From Corynebacterium glaucum (GTDB lineage Bacteria > Actinomycetota > Actinomycetes > Mycobacteriales > Mycobacteriaceae): a stretch of 64,000 nucleotides of DNA. The stretch is taken from NCBI RefSeq assembly GCF_002287505.1, contig NZ_CP019688.1, positions 1,600,674 through 1,664,673 of the forward strand, read 5' to 3'. The notes beneath the pieces were generated by a model, which saw nothing but the letters and a program-made list of their open reading frames with translations, was not told the origin of the DNA and ran no database searches. Of the stretch, positions 16,434 to 25,536 are shown in pieces (the first letter of the stretch is position 1; each line of letters opens with the position of its first letter). A program made the position numbers and the translations under genes.

Positions 16434-18693
16434 ATCCGGCTTGCTTCAAAGCATCGGCCAAAGAGCCAGTTGCTTGTCGACGGTCCCCCGCGCCCCGCTT
16501 CGTCTGCTTTCCGCGGCCGTTCTGCGGTTTGCTGGGTTTGCGGCTCGCTTGTCCAGGTTCATCGTCGAGCCGGAGGCTCAGGCCGATGCGGTTGCGGGCG
16601 ACGTCCACTTCCATCACCTTGACCTTGACCACCTCGCCCGAGCGCACGATTTCGTGCGGGTCGGAGACGAAACGGTTGCTCATCGCGGAGACGTGCACCA
16701 GCCCGTCCTGGTGGACGCCAACGTCGACGAACGCGCCGAATGCGGCCACGTTGGTCACGGTGCCTTCGAGGATCATGCCGGGTTTGAGGTCTTTGACCTC
16801 GGTGACGCCTTCCTTGAAGGCGGCGGTCTTGAACTCCGGGCGCGGATCACGGCCGGGTTTGTCCAGCTCCGCGAGGATATCGGTCACCGTGGGCACGCCG
16901 AACTGCTCGTCGGCGAATTCTTCCGCGCGTAGCTTGGACAGCACGGCGGTGTTGCCGATGAGCTGCTCGGTGGCCAAGCCCGTCGCCTGCGCGACGCGCT
17001 CCACTACCGGGTAGGCCTCCGGGTGCACCGCGGAAGCATCGAGCGGGTTCGCGCCGCCTTGGATGCGCAGGAATCCGGCGGCCTGCTCGTACGCCTTCGG
17101 CCCGAGCCGCGGTACCTTCGCCAGCTCCTTGCGGGTGGTGAATCCGCCGTGCTCGTCACGGTAAGCCACGACGTTCTTGGCCACCGTGGGGCTCAAGCCT
17201 GCGACGCGCTCGAGCAGGGGCACGGATGCGGTATTCACGTCCACGCCGACGGAGTTCACGGCGTCTTCCACCACCGCGTCGAGGGTCTGCGCAAGCGCGG
17301 TCTGGTTCACGTCGTGCTGGTACTGGCCCACGCCAATGGATTTCGGGTCCACCTTCACCAGCTCCGCCAGCGGATCCTGTAACCGGCGCGCGATCGAGAC
17401 CGCCGAACGCAGCGAGACATCCATATCCGGGAACTCCTCGGCCGCGATCGGGCTGGCGGAATAGATCGAGGCACCGGACTCGCTGACCACCACCGGCGTG
17501 GGGCGCTTCCCGCCCGCTTGGGCGATCATGTCCGCGACCTCGCCGGCGAGCTTCTCCGACTCGCGCGAGGCGGTGCCGTTGCCCACGGCGATCAGTTCAA
17601 CGCCGTGTTCTGCGGCGAGCCCCGCAAGTTCGTTGCGGGCGGCATCCCACCGGTTCTGCGGCTGGTGGGGGTAGACAATGCCGGTGGCCAGAACTTTGCC
17701 GGTGCCGTCCACCACCGCGCACTTCACGCCGTTGCGGTACCCCGGGTCCAGCGCAAGGGTCGCGCGCTGCCCCGCAGGCGCGGCCAGCAGCACGTCGCGC
17801 AGATTGGTCTTGAACACCTGCAGGGCACCCGTCTCCGCGACCTCTTTCAGGCGCATCCGGGTATCCAGGTTCGCTGCCACCTGCAGCTTGGTGCGCCAGC
17901 CCCAGCGCACTGCCTTGTTCACCCATTCGCTGTCCGGCAGGTCGAAGGCGCGCACGATCATGCCCTCGTAGATGGCCTCCTCACCTGGGTCGAAGTCCAG
18001 AGTGAGCACGCCTTCCGTCTCACCGCGCAGGAGCGCGAGGATGCGGTGGCTGGGCAGCTTGGTGAACGGCTCGGAGAAGTCGAAGTAGTCAGCGAACTTC
18101 GCACCTTCAGTTTCTTTGCCGCTGACCACCGAGGCACGGAGCGTGCCCTGCTCGAAGACGCGGTCGCGCACCTCGCTGACAAGGTCCGCATCGAGCGCGA
18201 AGCGGTCCACCAAGATCGCCCGCGCTCCCTCTAGCGCGGCTGCCGCGTCTGGGAAGCCTTCCGAGGTGAAGTTGGCTGCTGCAGTGATGGGGTCGAGCGT
18301 GGGGTCGTCGATAAGCAATTGCTCGAGCTCCTCGAGCCCAGCCTCTCGTGCAATGTCCGCCTTGGTCTTGCGGCGCTTTTTGTACGGCAGGTAGAGGTCT
18401 TCGACGCGGGCTTTTGTGTCGGCGGCGAGGATGGCCTGCTGGAGCTCATCGGTGAGTTTGCCTTGTTCTTCGATGCTGGCGAGCACGGTGTCCTTGCGCT
18501 CTGCGAGTTCGCGCAGGTAGGTGTTGCGCTCCTCGATGTGGCGCAGCTGCGCGTCGTCGAGCCCGCCGGTGGCTTCCTTGCGGTAGCGAGCGATGAACGG
18601 GACGGTGTTGCCCTCCGCCAAAAGCGTAAGCGCCGCCTCCACTTGGGAGGGGCGCACGTTGAGTTCTGTCGCGATGGTGTCTGCGAAAGTCAT
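16423..18693 (-). CDS. tex: Tex family RNA-binding protein with S1 domain
   Basis: Transcription-accessory protein of the Tex/YhgF family, a cytosolic nucleic-acid binder. The 756 residues start MTFADTIATELNVRPSQVEAAL and contain TVPFIARYRKEATGGLDD, the YqgF-like domain (LALDPGYRNGVKCAVVDGTGKVL), the helix-hairpin-helix region (VNTASVPLLERVAGLSPTVAKNVVAYRDEHGGFTTRKEL), and an S1 domain near the C-terminus (GMILEGTVTNVAAFGAFVDVGVHQDGLVHVS). The C-terminal tail is basic and Lys/Arg-rich. ATG 18693 lacks a clear Shine-Dalgarno; the in-frame extension to 18816 looks like non-coding arginine-rich translation. Confidence 0.95.
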   Translation of the reverse strand: MTFADTIATELNVRPSQVEAALTLLAEGNTVPFIARYRKEATGGLDDAQLRHIEERNTYLRELAERKDTVLASIEEQGKLTDELQQAILAADTKARVEDLYLPYKKRRKTKADIAREAGLEELEQLLIDDPTLDPITAAANFTSEGFPDAAAALEGARAILVDRFALDADLVSEVRDRVFEQGTLRASVVSGKETEGAKFADYFDFSEPFTKLPSHRILALLRGETEGVLTLDFDPGEEAIYEGMIVRAFDLPDSEWVNKAVRWGWRTKLQVAANLDTRMRLKEVAETGALQVFKTNLRDVLLAAPAGQRATLALDPGYRNGVKCAVVDGTGKVLATGIVYPHQPQNRWDAARNELAGLAAEHGVELIAVGNGTASRESEKLAGEVADMIAQAGGKRPTPVVVSESGASIYSASPIAAEEFPDMDVSLRSAVSIARRLQDPLAELVKVDPKSIGVGQYQHDVNQTALAQTLDAVVEDAVNSVGVDVNTASVPLLERVAGLSPTVAKNVVAYRDEHGGFTTRKELAKVPRLGPKAYEQAAGFLRIQGGANPLDASAVHPEAYPVVERVAQATGLATEQLIGNTAVLSKLRAEEFADEQFGVPTVTDILAELDKPGRDPRPEFKTAAFKEGVTEVKDLKPGMILEGTVTNVAAFGAFVDVGVHQDGLVHVSAMSNRFVSDPHEIVRSGEVVKVKVMEVDVARNRIGLSLRLDDEPGQASRKPSKPQNGRGKQTKRGAGDRRQATGSLADALKQAGFGN

Positions 18694-18754
18694 TCGGGGA
18701 AGTCTAGCGCGTGGACACCCGCGACAGCGTTTGTGGCTGCGTCTGCGGCGGCAG

Positions 18755-20140
18755 CTACAGCAGCACTTGAGCGAGTAGCGAGCCGACCACGCAGGACGTG
18801 AACACGGAGATCGCACCTGGGACCAGGAACGAGTGGTTGATCACGTACTTGCCAATGCGGGTGGTGCCGGTGCGGTCGAAGCCGATGCACGCGAGGTCAG
18901 ACGGGTAGGTCGGCAGGATCCAGTAACCGTATGCGGCGCCGTAAAAGCCGACAATCACCTTCGGGTCGATGCCCAGCGCCAAACCAATCGGGGCGATGGC
19001 CACCAGCGCGGCTGCCTGCGAGTTGACCAGCTTCGACACGATCAGCAGCACGATGGCGTACGCCCACGGGGCCTGCTGCACGATGCCGCCGAGGGACGCC
19101 TCGAGCTGGTCGATGTGCGCGGCGAAGAACGTGTCCGCCATCCACGCCACACCGAAGACGGAGAACACCGCGGTCATGCCCGCCTTGAACACCGGGGTGG
19201 AGGCGATCTTCTTGTGGTCTGTCTTGCAGAACAACAGGATCATCGCACCGGCAAAGAGCATCACCATCTGGATGGTGAGGTTCATGGACAACGGCTTGAG
19301 GTCGCCCGCATCGTCCGGCCACGCGGGACGTAGCGCTTCGAACGCGCCCAGCACAACCACGAACGCAATTGCGCCGAGGAAGATCCACACCGAGTTGTAC
19401 GCGGACTTTGGAAACTGCTCCCCCAGCAACGAGTGGCTCGACTTTTGGATCGACTCAGCAAACGCCGGGTCCTTCATGCGCTCCTGGAACACCGGATCAT
19501 CTTCTAGATCCTTGCCGCGGCGCAGCGACCACACGGCGGCAAGCAACACACCGCTGAGCGATGCCGGGATAGCCACCATCAGAATCTGCGGAATGGAATA
19601 TGCCTGGTCGATCACGCCTGCGTTCTCCGCAAGGATCGACGCGAGCGAGACTGTAGCCACCGACACCGGAGAGGCGGTAATGCCCATCTGCGCCGAAGTG
19701 GAGGCCACCGCCATCGGCCGCTCCGGGCGGATGCCCTTTTTCAGCGCAATGTCTTCGATGATGGGAAACATTGTGTAGACCACGTGGCCCGTGCCGCACA
19801 GCACGGTGAGAAACCACGTGGTCAGGGGCGCCAGAATCGTGATGCGTTCAGGATGCGCGCGAAGCACTTTCTCCGCCTGTTGCATCATCACCTCAAGGCC
19901 TCTGGCCTGCTGTAATGTCGCCGCGCAACCGATCACGGCGATGATGGTCAGCATCACTCCGACGGGAGGCTCACCCGGTTCGAGACCGAAGATGAACACC
20001 ATGATCATCAAGCCGATGCCCGAGATCAGACCAAGGCCGAGCCCGCCGTAGCGAGTACCCAGCAACAGGGCGCCGAGAATGATGAGGATCTGCAGAACGA
20101 TTGCGATCGTGGATGTGGGATCAAGTATTGATGCCAGCAT
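18755..20140 (-). CDS. DcuA/DcuB-type C4-dicarboxylate transporter
   Basis: A 461-residue polytopic membrane protein with about 10-12 hydrophobic segments. It resembles the Dcu family that exchanges or takes up fumarate, aspartate and succinate: GTRYGGLGLGLISGIGLMIMVFIFGLEPGEPPV, CAATLQQARGLEVMMQQAEKVLRAHPERIT, GTGHVVYTMFPIIEDIALKKGIRPERPMAVASTSAQMGITASPVS, and WILPTYPSDLACIGFDRTGTTRIGKYVINHSFLVPG. AAAGGG lies 5 nt before the ATG. It is monocistronic between trmD and tex. In corynebacteria such transporters are linked to fumarate respiration or dicarboxylate export; DcuA versus DcuB cannot be settled here. Confidence 0.88.
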   Translation of the reverse strand: MLASILDPTSTIAIVLQILIILGALLLGTRYGGLGLGLISGIGLMIMVFIFGLEPGEPPVGVMLTIIAVIGCAATLQQARGLEVMMQQAEKVLRAHPERITILAPLTTWFLTVLCGTGHVVYTMFPIIEDIALKKGIRPERPMAVASTSAQMGITASPVSVATVSLASILAENAGVIDQAYSIPQILMVAIPASLSGVLLAAVWSLRRGKDLEDDPVFQERMKDPAFAESIQKSSHSLLGEQFPKSAYNSVWIFLGAIAFVVVLGAFEALRPAWPDDAGDLKPLSMNLTIQMVMLFAGAMILLFCKTDHKKIASTPVFKAGMTAVFSVFGVAWMADTFFAAHIDQLEASLGGIVQQAPWAYAIVLLIVSKLVNSQAAALVAIAPIGLALGIDPKVIVGFYGAAYGYWILPTYPSDLACIGFDRTGTTRIGKYVINHSFLVPGAISVFTSCVVGSLLAQVLL

Positions 20141-20207
20141 GAGAACCCTTTCTTTCTAGGTCATACCTAAAGGGTAGTTCTCAGCTTCTCCCCAGTTCCC
20201 GGCAATG

Positions 20208-21398
20208 TTAGGTGATTTCAACCACCCTCGTCGATCCGTACCAATCCACCCCGCGCGGCAACCCCGCGACCACGGCTTTCGTCGCTTCGACTACCGGCAG
20301 CGCAGTGCGGCCCCGGATAGTGAGCTTCACTACCGGCTCAGTGCTCGGCCGCCCCTCGCGCCGCTCAAATTCTGTCTCCAGCATCGACGGCCCGAAGCAC
20401 ACATCCGCGCCGCGCTCCTCCCACTCGATGGAATCGACCAGGTAGCCAGCCTTCCGCAAGTGCTTTCGCAAGTGCTTATCGACGCCCCTTTGCACCCGCC
20501 CCAGCACATCCAGTTCCGTAATCACCTCTCGCGCATCAAGGGTGAATCGGTCTTCGTCGCTGAGTTGACCGGCTGCTGCCGCCGCATCAATGAGCTCGGG
20601 GCGCACCGCCTTGGTGCGCTTTAACGCCTCATCGCGACGGAAGCGCGCCACCTTCGCATGGTCGCCCGAGGTGAGCACCGCCGGCGCCTCGATCCCGCGC
20701 CACACCCGCGGTTTGGTGTAGCTCGGCCCTTCGAGCAGACCGTCGGAAAAGCTGTCTTCCTCATGGGATTCGGTATTGCCCAGCACTCCGGGGATGAGGC
20801 GCGTGACCGCTTCAGCGATGACAAGAACCGCTACTTCCCCACCGATGAGCACGTAATCGCCAATCGAAACCTCGCGCACCCGGTAGCGCTGCGCGGCGTC
20901 TGCGAACACCCGCTGGTCAATTCCCTCATAACGCCCGCAGGCGAACACCAAGTGCCGCTCATTCGACCACGCCCGTGCTTGCGCCTGGGTGAACGGGACG
21001 CCGGCCGGAGTGGGCACTATGAGCAGCGGAGCGTCTGGATCTTCACCCTTGCGCACGTCGCGCGACTCCGTATATGGCCTTGCGGCGACCTCCGAAACAT
21101 CGTCATGGCGCAGTTTGTCGTTGCGGTGTGCAGCAGACGTGGTGAGCGCGGTGCCAGTATGTCCGGCCGCGATGCTATCCAACGCGGGTCCCCACACCTC
21201 CGGCTTCATCACCATGCCCGGTCCCCCACCAAGCGGCGGCGCATCTACTGACTTATGCCCGCCAGTGGCCCAGTCGCGCAGATCATGCACACCGACCTCA
21301 AGGATGCCCTGCTCAATCGCCTTGCCTAACAGTGCGTGGCGCAGCGGCTCGAGGTACTCCGGGAAGATGGTGACCGCGTCGATCCGCATCGCGCTCAC
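20208..21398 (-). CDS. trmD: tRNA (guanine37-N1)-methyltransferase with C-terminal extension
   Basis: SAM-dependent trefoil-knot enzyme that makes m1G37 in tRNA. Residues 1-284 hold the normal TrmD blocks: MRIDAVTIFPEYLEPL, GGGPGMVMKPEVWGPAL, PHLVFACGRYEGIDQR-like FACGRYEGIDQRVFAD, VREVSIGDYVLIGGEVAVLVIAEAVTRLIPGVLGN, and EGPSYTKPRVWRG. About 110 more residues (285-396) follow without any TrmD counterpart, ending VEATKAVVAGLPRGVDWYGSTRVVEIT, so the protein is far longer than the usual 250-275. The GTG at 21396-21398 overlaps the rimM stop (GTGA). Confidence 0.92.
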   Translation of the reverse strand: MSAMRIDAVTIFPEYLEPLRHALLGKAIEQGILEVGVHDLRDWATGGHKSVDAPPLGGGPGMVMKPEVWGPALDSIAAGHTGTALTTSAAHRNDKLRHDDVSEVAARPYTESRDVRKGEDPDAPLLIVPTPAGVPFTQAQARAWSNERHLVFACGRYEGIDQRVFADAAQRYRVREVSIGDYVLIGGEVAVLVIAEAVTRLIPGVLGNTESHEEDSFSDGLLEGPSYTKPRVWRGIEAPAVLTSGDHAKVARFRRDEALKRTKAVRPELIDAAAAAGQLSDEDRFTLDAREVITELDVLGRVQRGVDKHLRKHLRKAGYLVDSIEWEERGADVCFGPSMLETEFERREGRPSTEPVVKLTIRGRTALPVVEATKAVVAGLPRGVDWYGSTRVVEIT

Positions 21399-21895
21399 AG
21401 GTCGAGCAACCCCTCGGGCGGGGTGATTTCGAGGTAGCCCTCGTCTAGATCGACCTCGGGCACGATGTCCATGACAAACGGGATCAGCACCTCGCGGCCT
21501 TCGTAGGCCACCTCCAAAATCTTGCGGTTCGGAGTGTCCATGACACCGGTCACCTCGCCGGTTTCGGCACCGTCCAGGTGCACCTTGAGGCCGATGAGTT
21601 CGTGGTCGTAGTACTCGTCCGAATCCTCGTCGCGCTCCAGCGGTGAGGCGTAGAACTTCATACCCCGCAGCGAATCTGCGGCGGTGCGGTCCGGAATCTC
21701 CTCGAAGCTCACCAACAGACGCTTTTGGTGCGGACGCAAAGTTTTAATCGTTAGGTCCTGTTCTTTGCCCGCCTGCTTGCCGTGCAGCACTTCACCGACG
21801 GCGAAGCGCGATTCTGCTTCGTCAGTCAGAAGGTCGACGGCGACCTCACCTTTAATACCGTGGGACTTCACCACCCGGCCGATGAGCATTTCCAT
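21395..21895 (-). CDS. rimM: Ribosome maturation factor RimM
   Basis: Assists 16S rRNA processing and 30S head assembly, binding S19. At 166 residues it has an N-terminal RimM barrel (MLIGRVVKSHGIKGEVAVDLLTDEAESRFAVGEVL) and a C-terminal PRC-barrel (YDHELIGLKVHLDGAETGEVTGVMDTPNRKILEV..LIPFVMDIVPEVDLDEGYLEITPPEGLLDL). The start is ATG 21895 or 21889; the longer frame to 22006 is not RimM-like. It is coupled to trmD by a 4-bp overlap. Confidence 0.95.
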   Translation of the reverse strand: MEMLIGRVVKSHGIKGEVAVDLLTDEAESRFAVGEVLHGKQAGKEQDLTIKTLRPHQKRLLVSFEEIPDRTAADSLRGMKFYASPLERDEDSDEYYDHELIGLKVHLDGAETGEVTGVMDTPNRKILEVAYEGREVLIPFVMDIVPEVDLDEGYLEITPPEGLLDL

Positions 21896-21948
21896 GGGGA
21901 ACAAGGCTACCAGCCGCTGAATACCGCGAACGTTGCCCAGCAGGCGGG

Positions 21949-21954
21949 TACAGT
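21949..21954 (+). promoter_or_regulatory. -10 box of the 21993 membrane-protein gene
   Basis: TACAGT matches TAnnnT and lies about 38 nt upstream of ATG 21993, which has its own AAAGGAG. No good -35 element is visible. Confidence 0.4.
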
Positions 21955-21992
21955 CTCTCTGCCGGGCGCGCCTCCGTGATGAAAGGAGAACC

Positions 21993-22574
21993 ATGGGCCT
22001 AGTCAAGTTTTACGGAAAGAAGCTCGTCATCGCGCTCTTCGGGCTGGCGCTGCTCCTGCTGCTGAATACCTACGCGGGTGTGTCCGTGATGCGAGCCGTC
22101 GGAAGGATGGCCGAGTCCGGTCCCTTCGGCCTCGCAGCGGCAGCCCTGCTCGGTTTCATCCCGCCGATCCTCGCTATGTGGAAGGATTTGCGGCGCTACG
22201 AAGGTCTGCCCGGACGTCCGGCCCCGCCGGTGCCCGACCGGAGAGATCTGATTTCCTGGCCAATCGTTGCGTTGACTGCCGCCATGTTCTTTGTGGCTAC
22301 ATCGCGGTATGTGTTCGAGCCATCCAAATGGCATGAGGCCTCCATCAACACCATGTCCCTCCATCTGGGCAGTTGGGCCCCCGGTTTGACCGAGCTCGGT
22401 GCCATCGGCACGATGCTCGGCCCCCTGATCGTCGGGTATTTCTTCCTGCAGCTCACCTTCATCCGGGCACCGAAGCACAAAGACGATGTACTGTACGGTC
22501 GCACCTGGCCGTGGATTGCTGCCGGCCTATGGCTTATTGGCGGGGTGGCAGGCGTGTTCTGGCTTTCGCGCTGA
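21993..22574 (+). CDS. Uncharacterised membrane protein with about four transmembrane segments
   Basis: Not recognised. The 193-residue protein starts MGLVKFYGKKLVIALFGLALLLLLN, with AAAGGAG about 7 nt before ATG 21993. Hydrophobic segments occur near residues 11-31, 45-60, 88-105, 133-150 and 170-190. A Pro/Arg-rich cytosolic-looking loop (RYEGLPGRPAPPVPDRRD) lies between the second and third. It is transcribed away from rimM and towards rpsP. No catalytic motif is evident. Confidence 0.75.
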   Translation: MGLVKFYGKKLVIALFGLALLLLLNTYAGVSVMRAVGRMAESGPFGLAAAALLGFIPPILAMWKDLRRYEGLPGRPAPPVPDRRDLISWPIVALTAAMFFVATSRYVFEPSKWHEASINTMSLHLGSWAPGLTELGAIGTMLGPLIVGYFFLQLTFIRAPKHKDDVLYGRTWPWIAAGLWLIGGVAGVFWLSR

Positions 22575-22605
22575 TGGTGTGGGGTGTGGGTTGAAGGGGC
22601 CGTCG

Positions 22606-22637
22606 AAAAGCAAAATGCCCAGCGAATCACGCTGGGC
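22606..22637 (-). terminator. Intrinsic terminator of rpsP
   Basis: A perfect 8-bp stem GCCCAGCG/CGCTGGGC (22617-22624 and 22630-22637) has a 5-nt loop. It is followed on the minus strand by ATTTTGCTTTT (down to 22606), 25 nt after the rpsP stop. Confidence 0.8.
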
Positions 22638-22662
22638 ACTGTGCGAATGGGTTGAGTGAGGC

Positions 22663-23214
22663 TTAGTTGTCCTCGGACTCCGCTGCTGCGTCGTCCTCGG
22701 CGACTGCCGCAGCCTCAGCTGCGTCCTCTGCAGCCTCGACGTCGGTGGACTCGCCCTCAGCCTCAGCTGCCTCTGCAGCTTCAGCGGCGGCAGCCTCAGC
22801 AGCAGCCTTGGCCTCTGCCTCTTCCTTGGCCTTCTTGCGCTTCTCGGTGATTGCCTCTGCGGACGGGCCGTTGTTGGCCTCCTCGAGCGCCTGGTTGAAC
22901 AGGTCGAGCTTGCTCGGCTTCTCCTCGGCCACCTTCAGGGTGCCCTCGGCGCCAGCCTCGCCCTTGAACTTCTGCCAGTCGCCGGTGATCTTCAGCAGAC
23001 GCTCCACCGGCTCGGTCGGCTGCGCGCCGACGCCCAGCCAGTACTGGGCACGCTCGGAGTCGATGCGGATGAGCGACGGCTCTTCCTTCGGGTGGTAGAT
23101 GCCGATGTTCTCGATGTAGCGGCCATCGCGGCGGGTGCGCGCATCAGCAATCACCACGCGGTACTGCGCGTTACGGATCTTGCCAAGGCGCTGCAGCTTG
23201 ATCTTTACAGCCAT
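22663..23214 (-). CDS. rpsP: 30S ribosomal protein S16 with acidic Ala/Glu-rich tail
   Basis: Small-subunit protein S16. Residues 1-85 carry the family core ([82 protein letters not shown]). Residues 86-183 form a charged extension that ends in an Ala/Glu/Asp low-complexity stretch, about twice the classical S16 length. GGAAC precedes the ATG at 23212-23214. It is followed by a strong terminator and lies upstream of rimM-trmD, with a convergent gene between. Confidence 0.97.
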   Translation of the reverse strand: MAVKIKLQRLGKIRNAQYRVVIADARTRRDGRYIENIGIYHPKEEPSLIRIDSERAQYWLGVGAQPTEPVERLLKITGDWQKFKGEAGAEGTLKVAEEKPSKLDLFNQALEEANNGPSAEAITEKRKKAKEEAEAKAAAEAAAAEAAEAAEAEGESTDVEAAEDAAEAAAVAEDDAAAESEDN

Positions 23215-23421
23215 GAGTTTGTTCCTTACGGTCACTGGGTAGTTCAGGCATTCATCGCTTATCGATGAACCGGTTCAACCCTTTGGATTAACCTGCGCGT
23301 GACTGGCCGGGCGAGCGTACTCGGATCCGGCGCATACGCAGTGTGCATGTCGCAACCTTTGACACACTACCCTGGCCTCCGCGTTGGCTCCAAAACGCGG
23401 GCGGAGGTAACCTCAGGCCCC

Positions 23422-25536
23422 ATGAACTCACCAGCGCCAGTGAAAAAGGGCGCATCCGTGTACAGAGACGACCTTGACGGCCTGCGCGGTTTCGCTATCG
23501 CGCTGGTGGTGTTTTTCCACGTATTCGTCGGCAGGGTTTCCGGCGGCGTCGATGTGTTCCTATTGCTTTCTGGTTACTTCTTCCTGGGCAGCCAAGTTCG
23601 TTACGCACTTCGCCCATACCCGTCCTTGAACCCGTGGTGGCCGTTCTGGCGTACCGCGCGTCGCCTGGTCCCTGCGCTTGCGGTGGTGCTTGTGGCTACG
23701 CTGCTGGGCGTACTGCTCCTGGTACCGGAGCTGATGTCGTGGGATCTTTCTGGACAGTTCACAGCCTCCATGCTCTACATCCAGAACTGGATGCTCAGCC
23801 GCCAGGAGGCCGCGTATGCCGCAGCCGGGGTCGAGACCTCCCCGCTGCAGCACCTGTGGTCCATGAGTGTGCAGGGGCAGTTCTACCTCTTCGCCATCCT
23901 GCTTGGGCTTATCGTTGCGACCGCCGTGAGTAAGTTCCGCGCGCACCCGCAAAAGGCGCGCGCTATTACCATCATTGCGCTCGCGGTAATCACCGTTGCG
24001 TCGTTCCTGTACGCGTCGCGCTTCGGACTCGTTGGTACGCCCGAGAACTACTACTCGTTCTTCTCGCGCATGTGGGAGATGACCCTCGGTGGCATCCTGG
24101 CGCTGATCCCGCGCAACATTACTGTGCCGCAGCGGTACTCCGCAGCGACTGCCGGAATCGGAATGGCGATGATCGCCATCACCGGCGTGGTCATCCCGAC
24201 CTCACTCGCCTTCCCCGGCCCGCTGACTCTATTGCCGCTGACCGGCGCGGTACTGGTGATCGTGAGCTCCCCCACCAATACAGTCTCGCAGGTGCTTTCG
24301 TCCCCGCCATTTCAGTGGCTGGGCAAGAGCGCGTACTCGCTCTATCTCTGGCACTGGCCGCTGCTGATCCTCTCGACAGCTGTCGGCGGGTACGAGACCC
24401 CTCCGGCCTGGCTCGGCATCGCCGTTATTGCTGCATCGCTGGTGCTCGCCCACCTCACTCATACATTCGTAGAGGAGCCGCTTCGCCAGCACAGTCCGAG
24501 GCCGCTCGCGATTGACAAACCGGTGTCGAAAGCGCGCGCCAGCTTGCGAACGACCGCGGGCCGTGGTCGCATGGTCGGCGGGATCGCGATCTGTTTACTG
24601 GTTGCCACCACACTTTCCGTCAAGCCGTATTGGGACAACCAGATCGACGACGCCGCGCGTCCGCTCGATCCCAAAACCCACCCCGGCGCGGGCGTTCTCC
24701 TTGGTGCGGAGGCACCTGACGTCGAAGCACTTCCCGATCCCGAGCTCATCGCCGGCATCTACCCGCCGATTGGCGATGGCTGCATGGTTTACCTGGACGA
24801 AGGGCCCGATAGTTTCGTCCCGAACGACTGCGTCTACGGCGACCCAGACGCCGAGACCACCATCGTGCTCGCTGGCGGCTCGCACGTGGAGCCGCTCGGC
24901 ATTCCATTTGATGAACTTGGTCAGCAACACGGTTTCAAGGTCATCCCGTACGTGCGCCAGGAATGTCCGATCATGCTCGGCGAGTTCGAAGACGACACCG
25001 TGAGCGAGGTGTGTCGTGAGTGGTCGATCAACGCCTTTAACCGCATTGTTGACCTGGATCCAGATCTGGTGATCTCGACCTCGACCCGCCCAGAAGGCCA
25101 CGCCGGCGCAGCAGTGATGACCCTCGACATGGTTCCCGATGGCTACCTGGGCTTCTGGGAAGCCCTTCGAGAAAATAACATCCCGTTCATCGGGTTGCGC
25201 GACAACCCGTGGATCTTCGACGGCGCTGGCGATCCGATGGATCCGAACTACTGCCTGAACGCGGGCGAGGCATTCGAAGATTGCTCGATACCGCGCGATT
25301 TCGTCTACGAACCGGTCGACCCGGCCGCTGAGTATCTCGACGGCACCGACGGCATGTTCAGCGTCGACACCTCAGATTGGTACTGCATCGGCGATACTTG
25401 CCCGCCAGCAATCGGCAACGTGTACATCTACCGCGACCAGAACCACATCTCGAACGCGTACGCGGAATCGCTTGCGCCCGTGATCTGGGAAGTGATGAAG
25501 CCGATTCTGGATAAGCTGCGCGTCTCCTACACCTAG
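23422..25536 (+). CDS. OafA/YrhL-type acyltransferase with C-terminal SGNH domain
   Basis: Membrane O-acyltransferase likely to acylate a cell-envelope glycan or glycolipid. The N-terminal acyltransferase-3 domain (about residues 1-370, about ten transmembrane helices) opens YRDDLDGLRGFAIALVVFFHVFVGRVSGGVDVFLLLSGYFF, with the conserved RxxxR-like and His residues. The C-terminal part (about 440-704, periplasmic) is an SGNH-hydrolase-like domain with GGSH in TIVLAGGSHVEP and a terminal DQNHISNAY block. ATG 23422 has GGAGG about 14 nt upstream; the longer frame from 23299 is less likely. Its 3' end overlaps ffh by 4 bp. Confidence 0.92.
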   Translation: MNSPAPVKKGASVYRDDLDGLRGFAIALVVFFHVFVGRVSGGVDVFLLLSGYFFLGSQVRYALRPYPSLNPWWPFWRTARRLVPALAVVLVATLLGVLLLVPELMSWDLSGQFTASMLYIQNWMLSRQEAAYAAAGVETSPLQHLWSMSVQGQFYLFAILLGLIVATAVSKFRAHPQKARAITIIALAVITVASFLYASRFGLVGTPENYYSFFSRMWEMTLGGILALIPRNITVPQRYSAATAGIGMAMIAITGVVIPTSLAFPGPLTLLPLTGAVLVIVSSPTNTVSQVLSSPPFQWLGKSAYSLYLWHWPLLILSTAVGGYETPPAWLGIAVIAASLVLAHLTHTFVEEPLRQHSPRPLAIDKPVSKARASLRTTAGRGRMVGGIAICLLVATTLSVKPYWDNQIDDAARPLDPKTHPGAGVLLGAEAPDVEALPDPELIAGIYPPIGDGCMVYLDEGPDSFVPNDCVYGDPDAETTIVLAGGSHVEPLGIPFDELGQQHGFKVIPYVRQECPIMLGEFEDDTVSEVCREWSINAFNRIVDLDPDLVISTSTRPEGHAGAAVMTLDMVPDGYLGFWEALRENNIPFIGLRDNPWIFDGAGDPMDPNYCLNAGEAFEDCSIPRDFVYEPVDPAAEYLDGTDGMFSVDTSDWYCIGDTCPPAIGNVYIYRDQNHISNAYAESLAPVIWEVMKPILDKLRVSYT

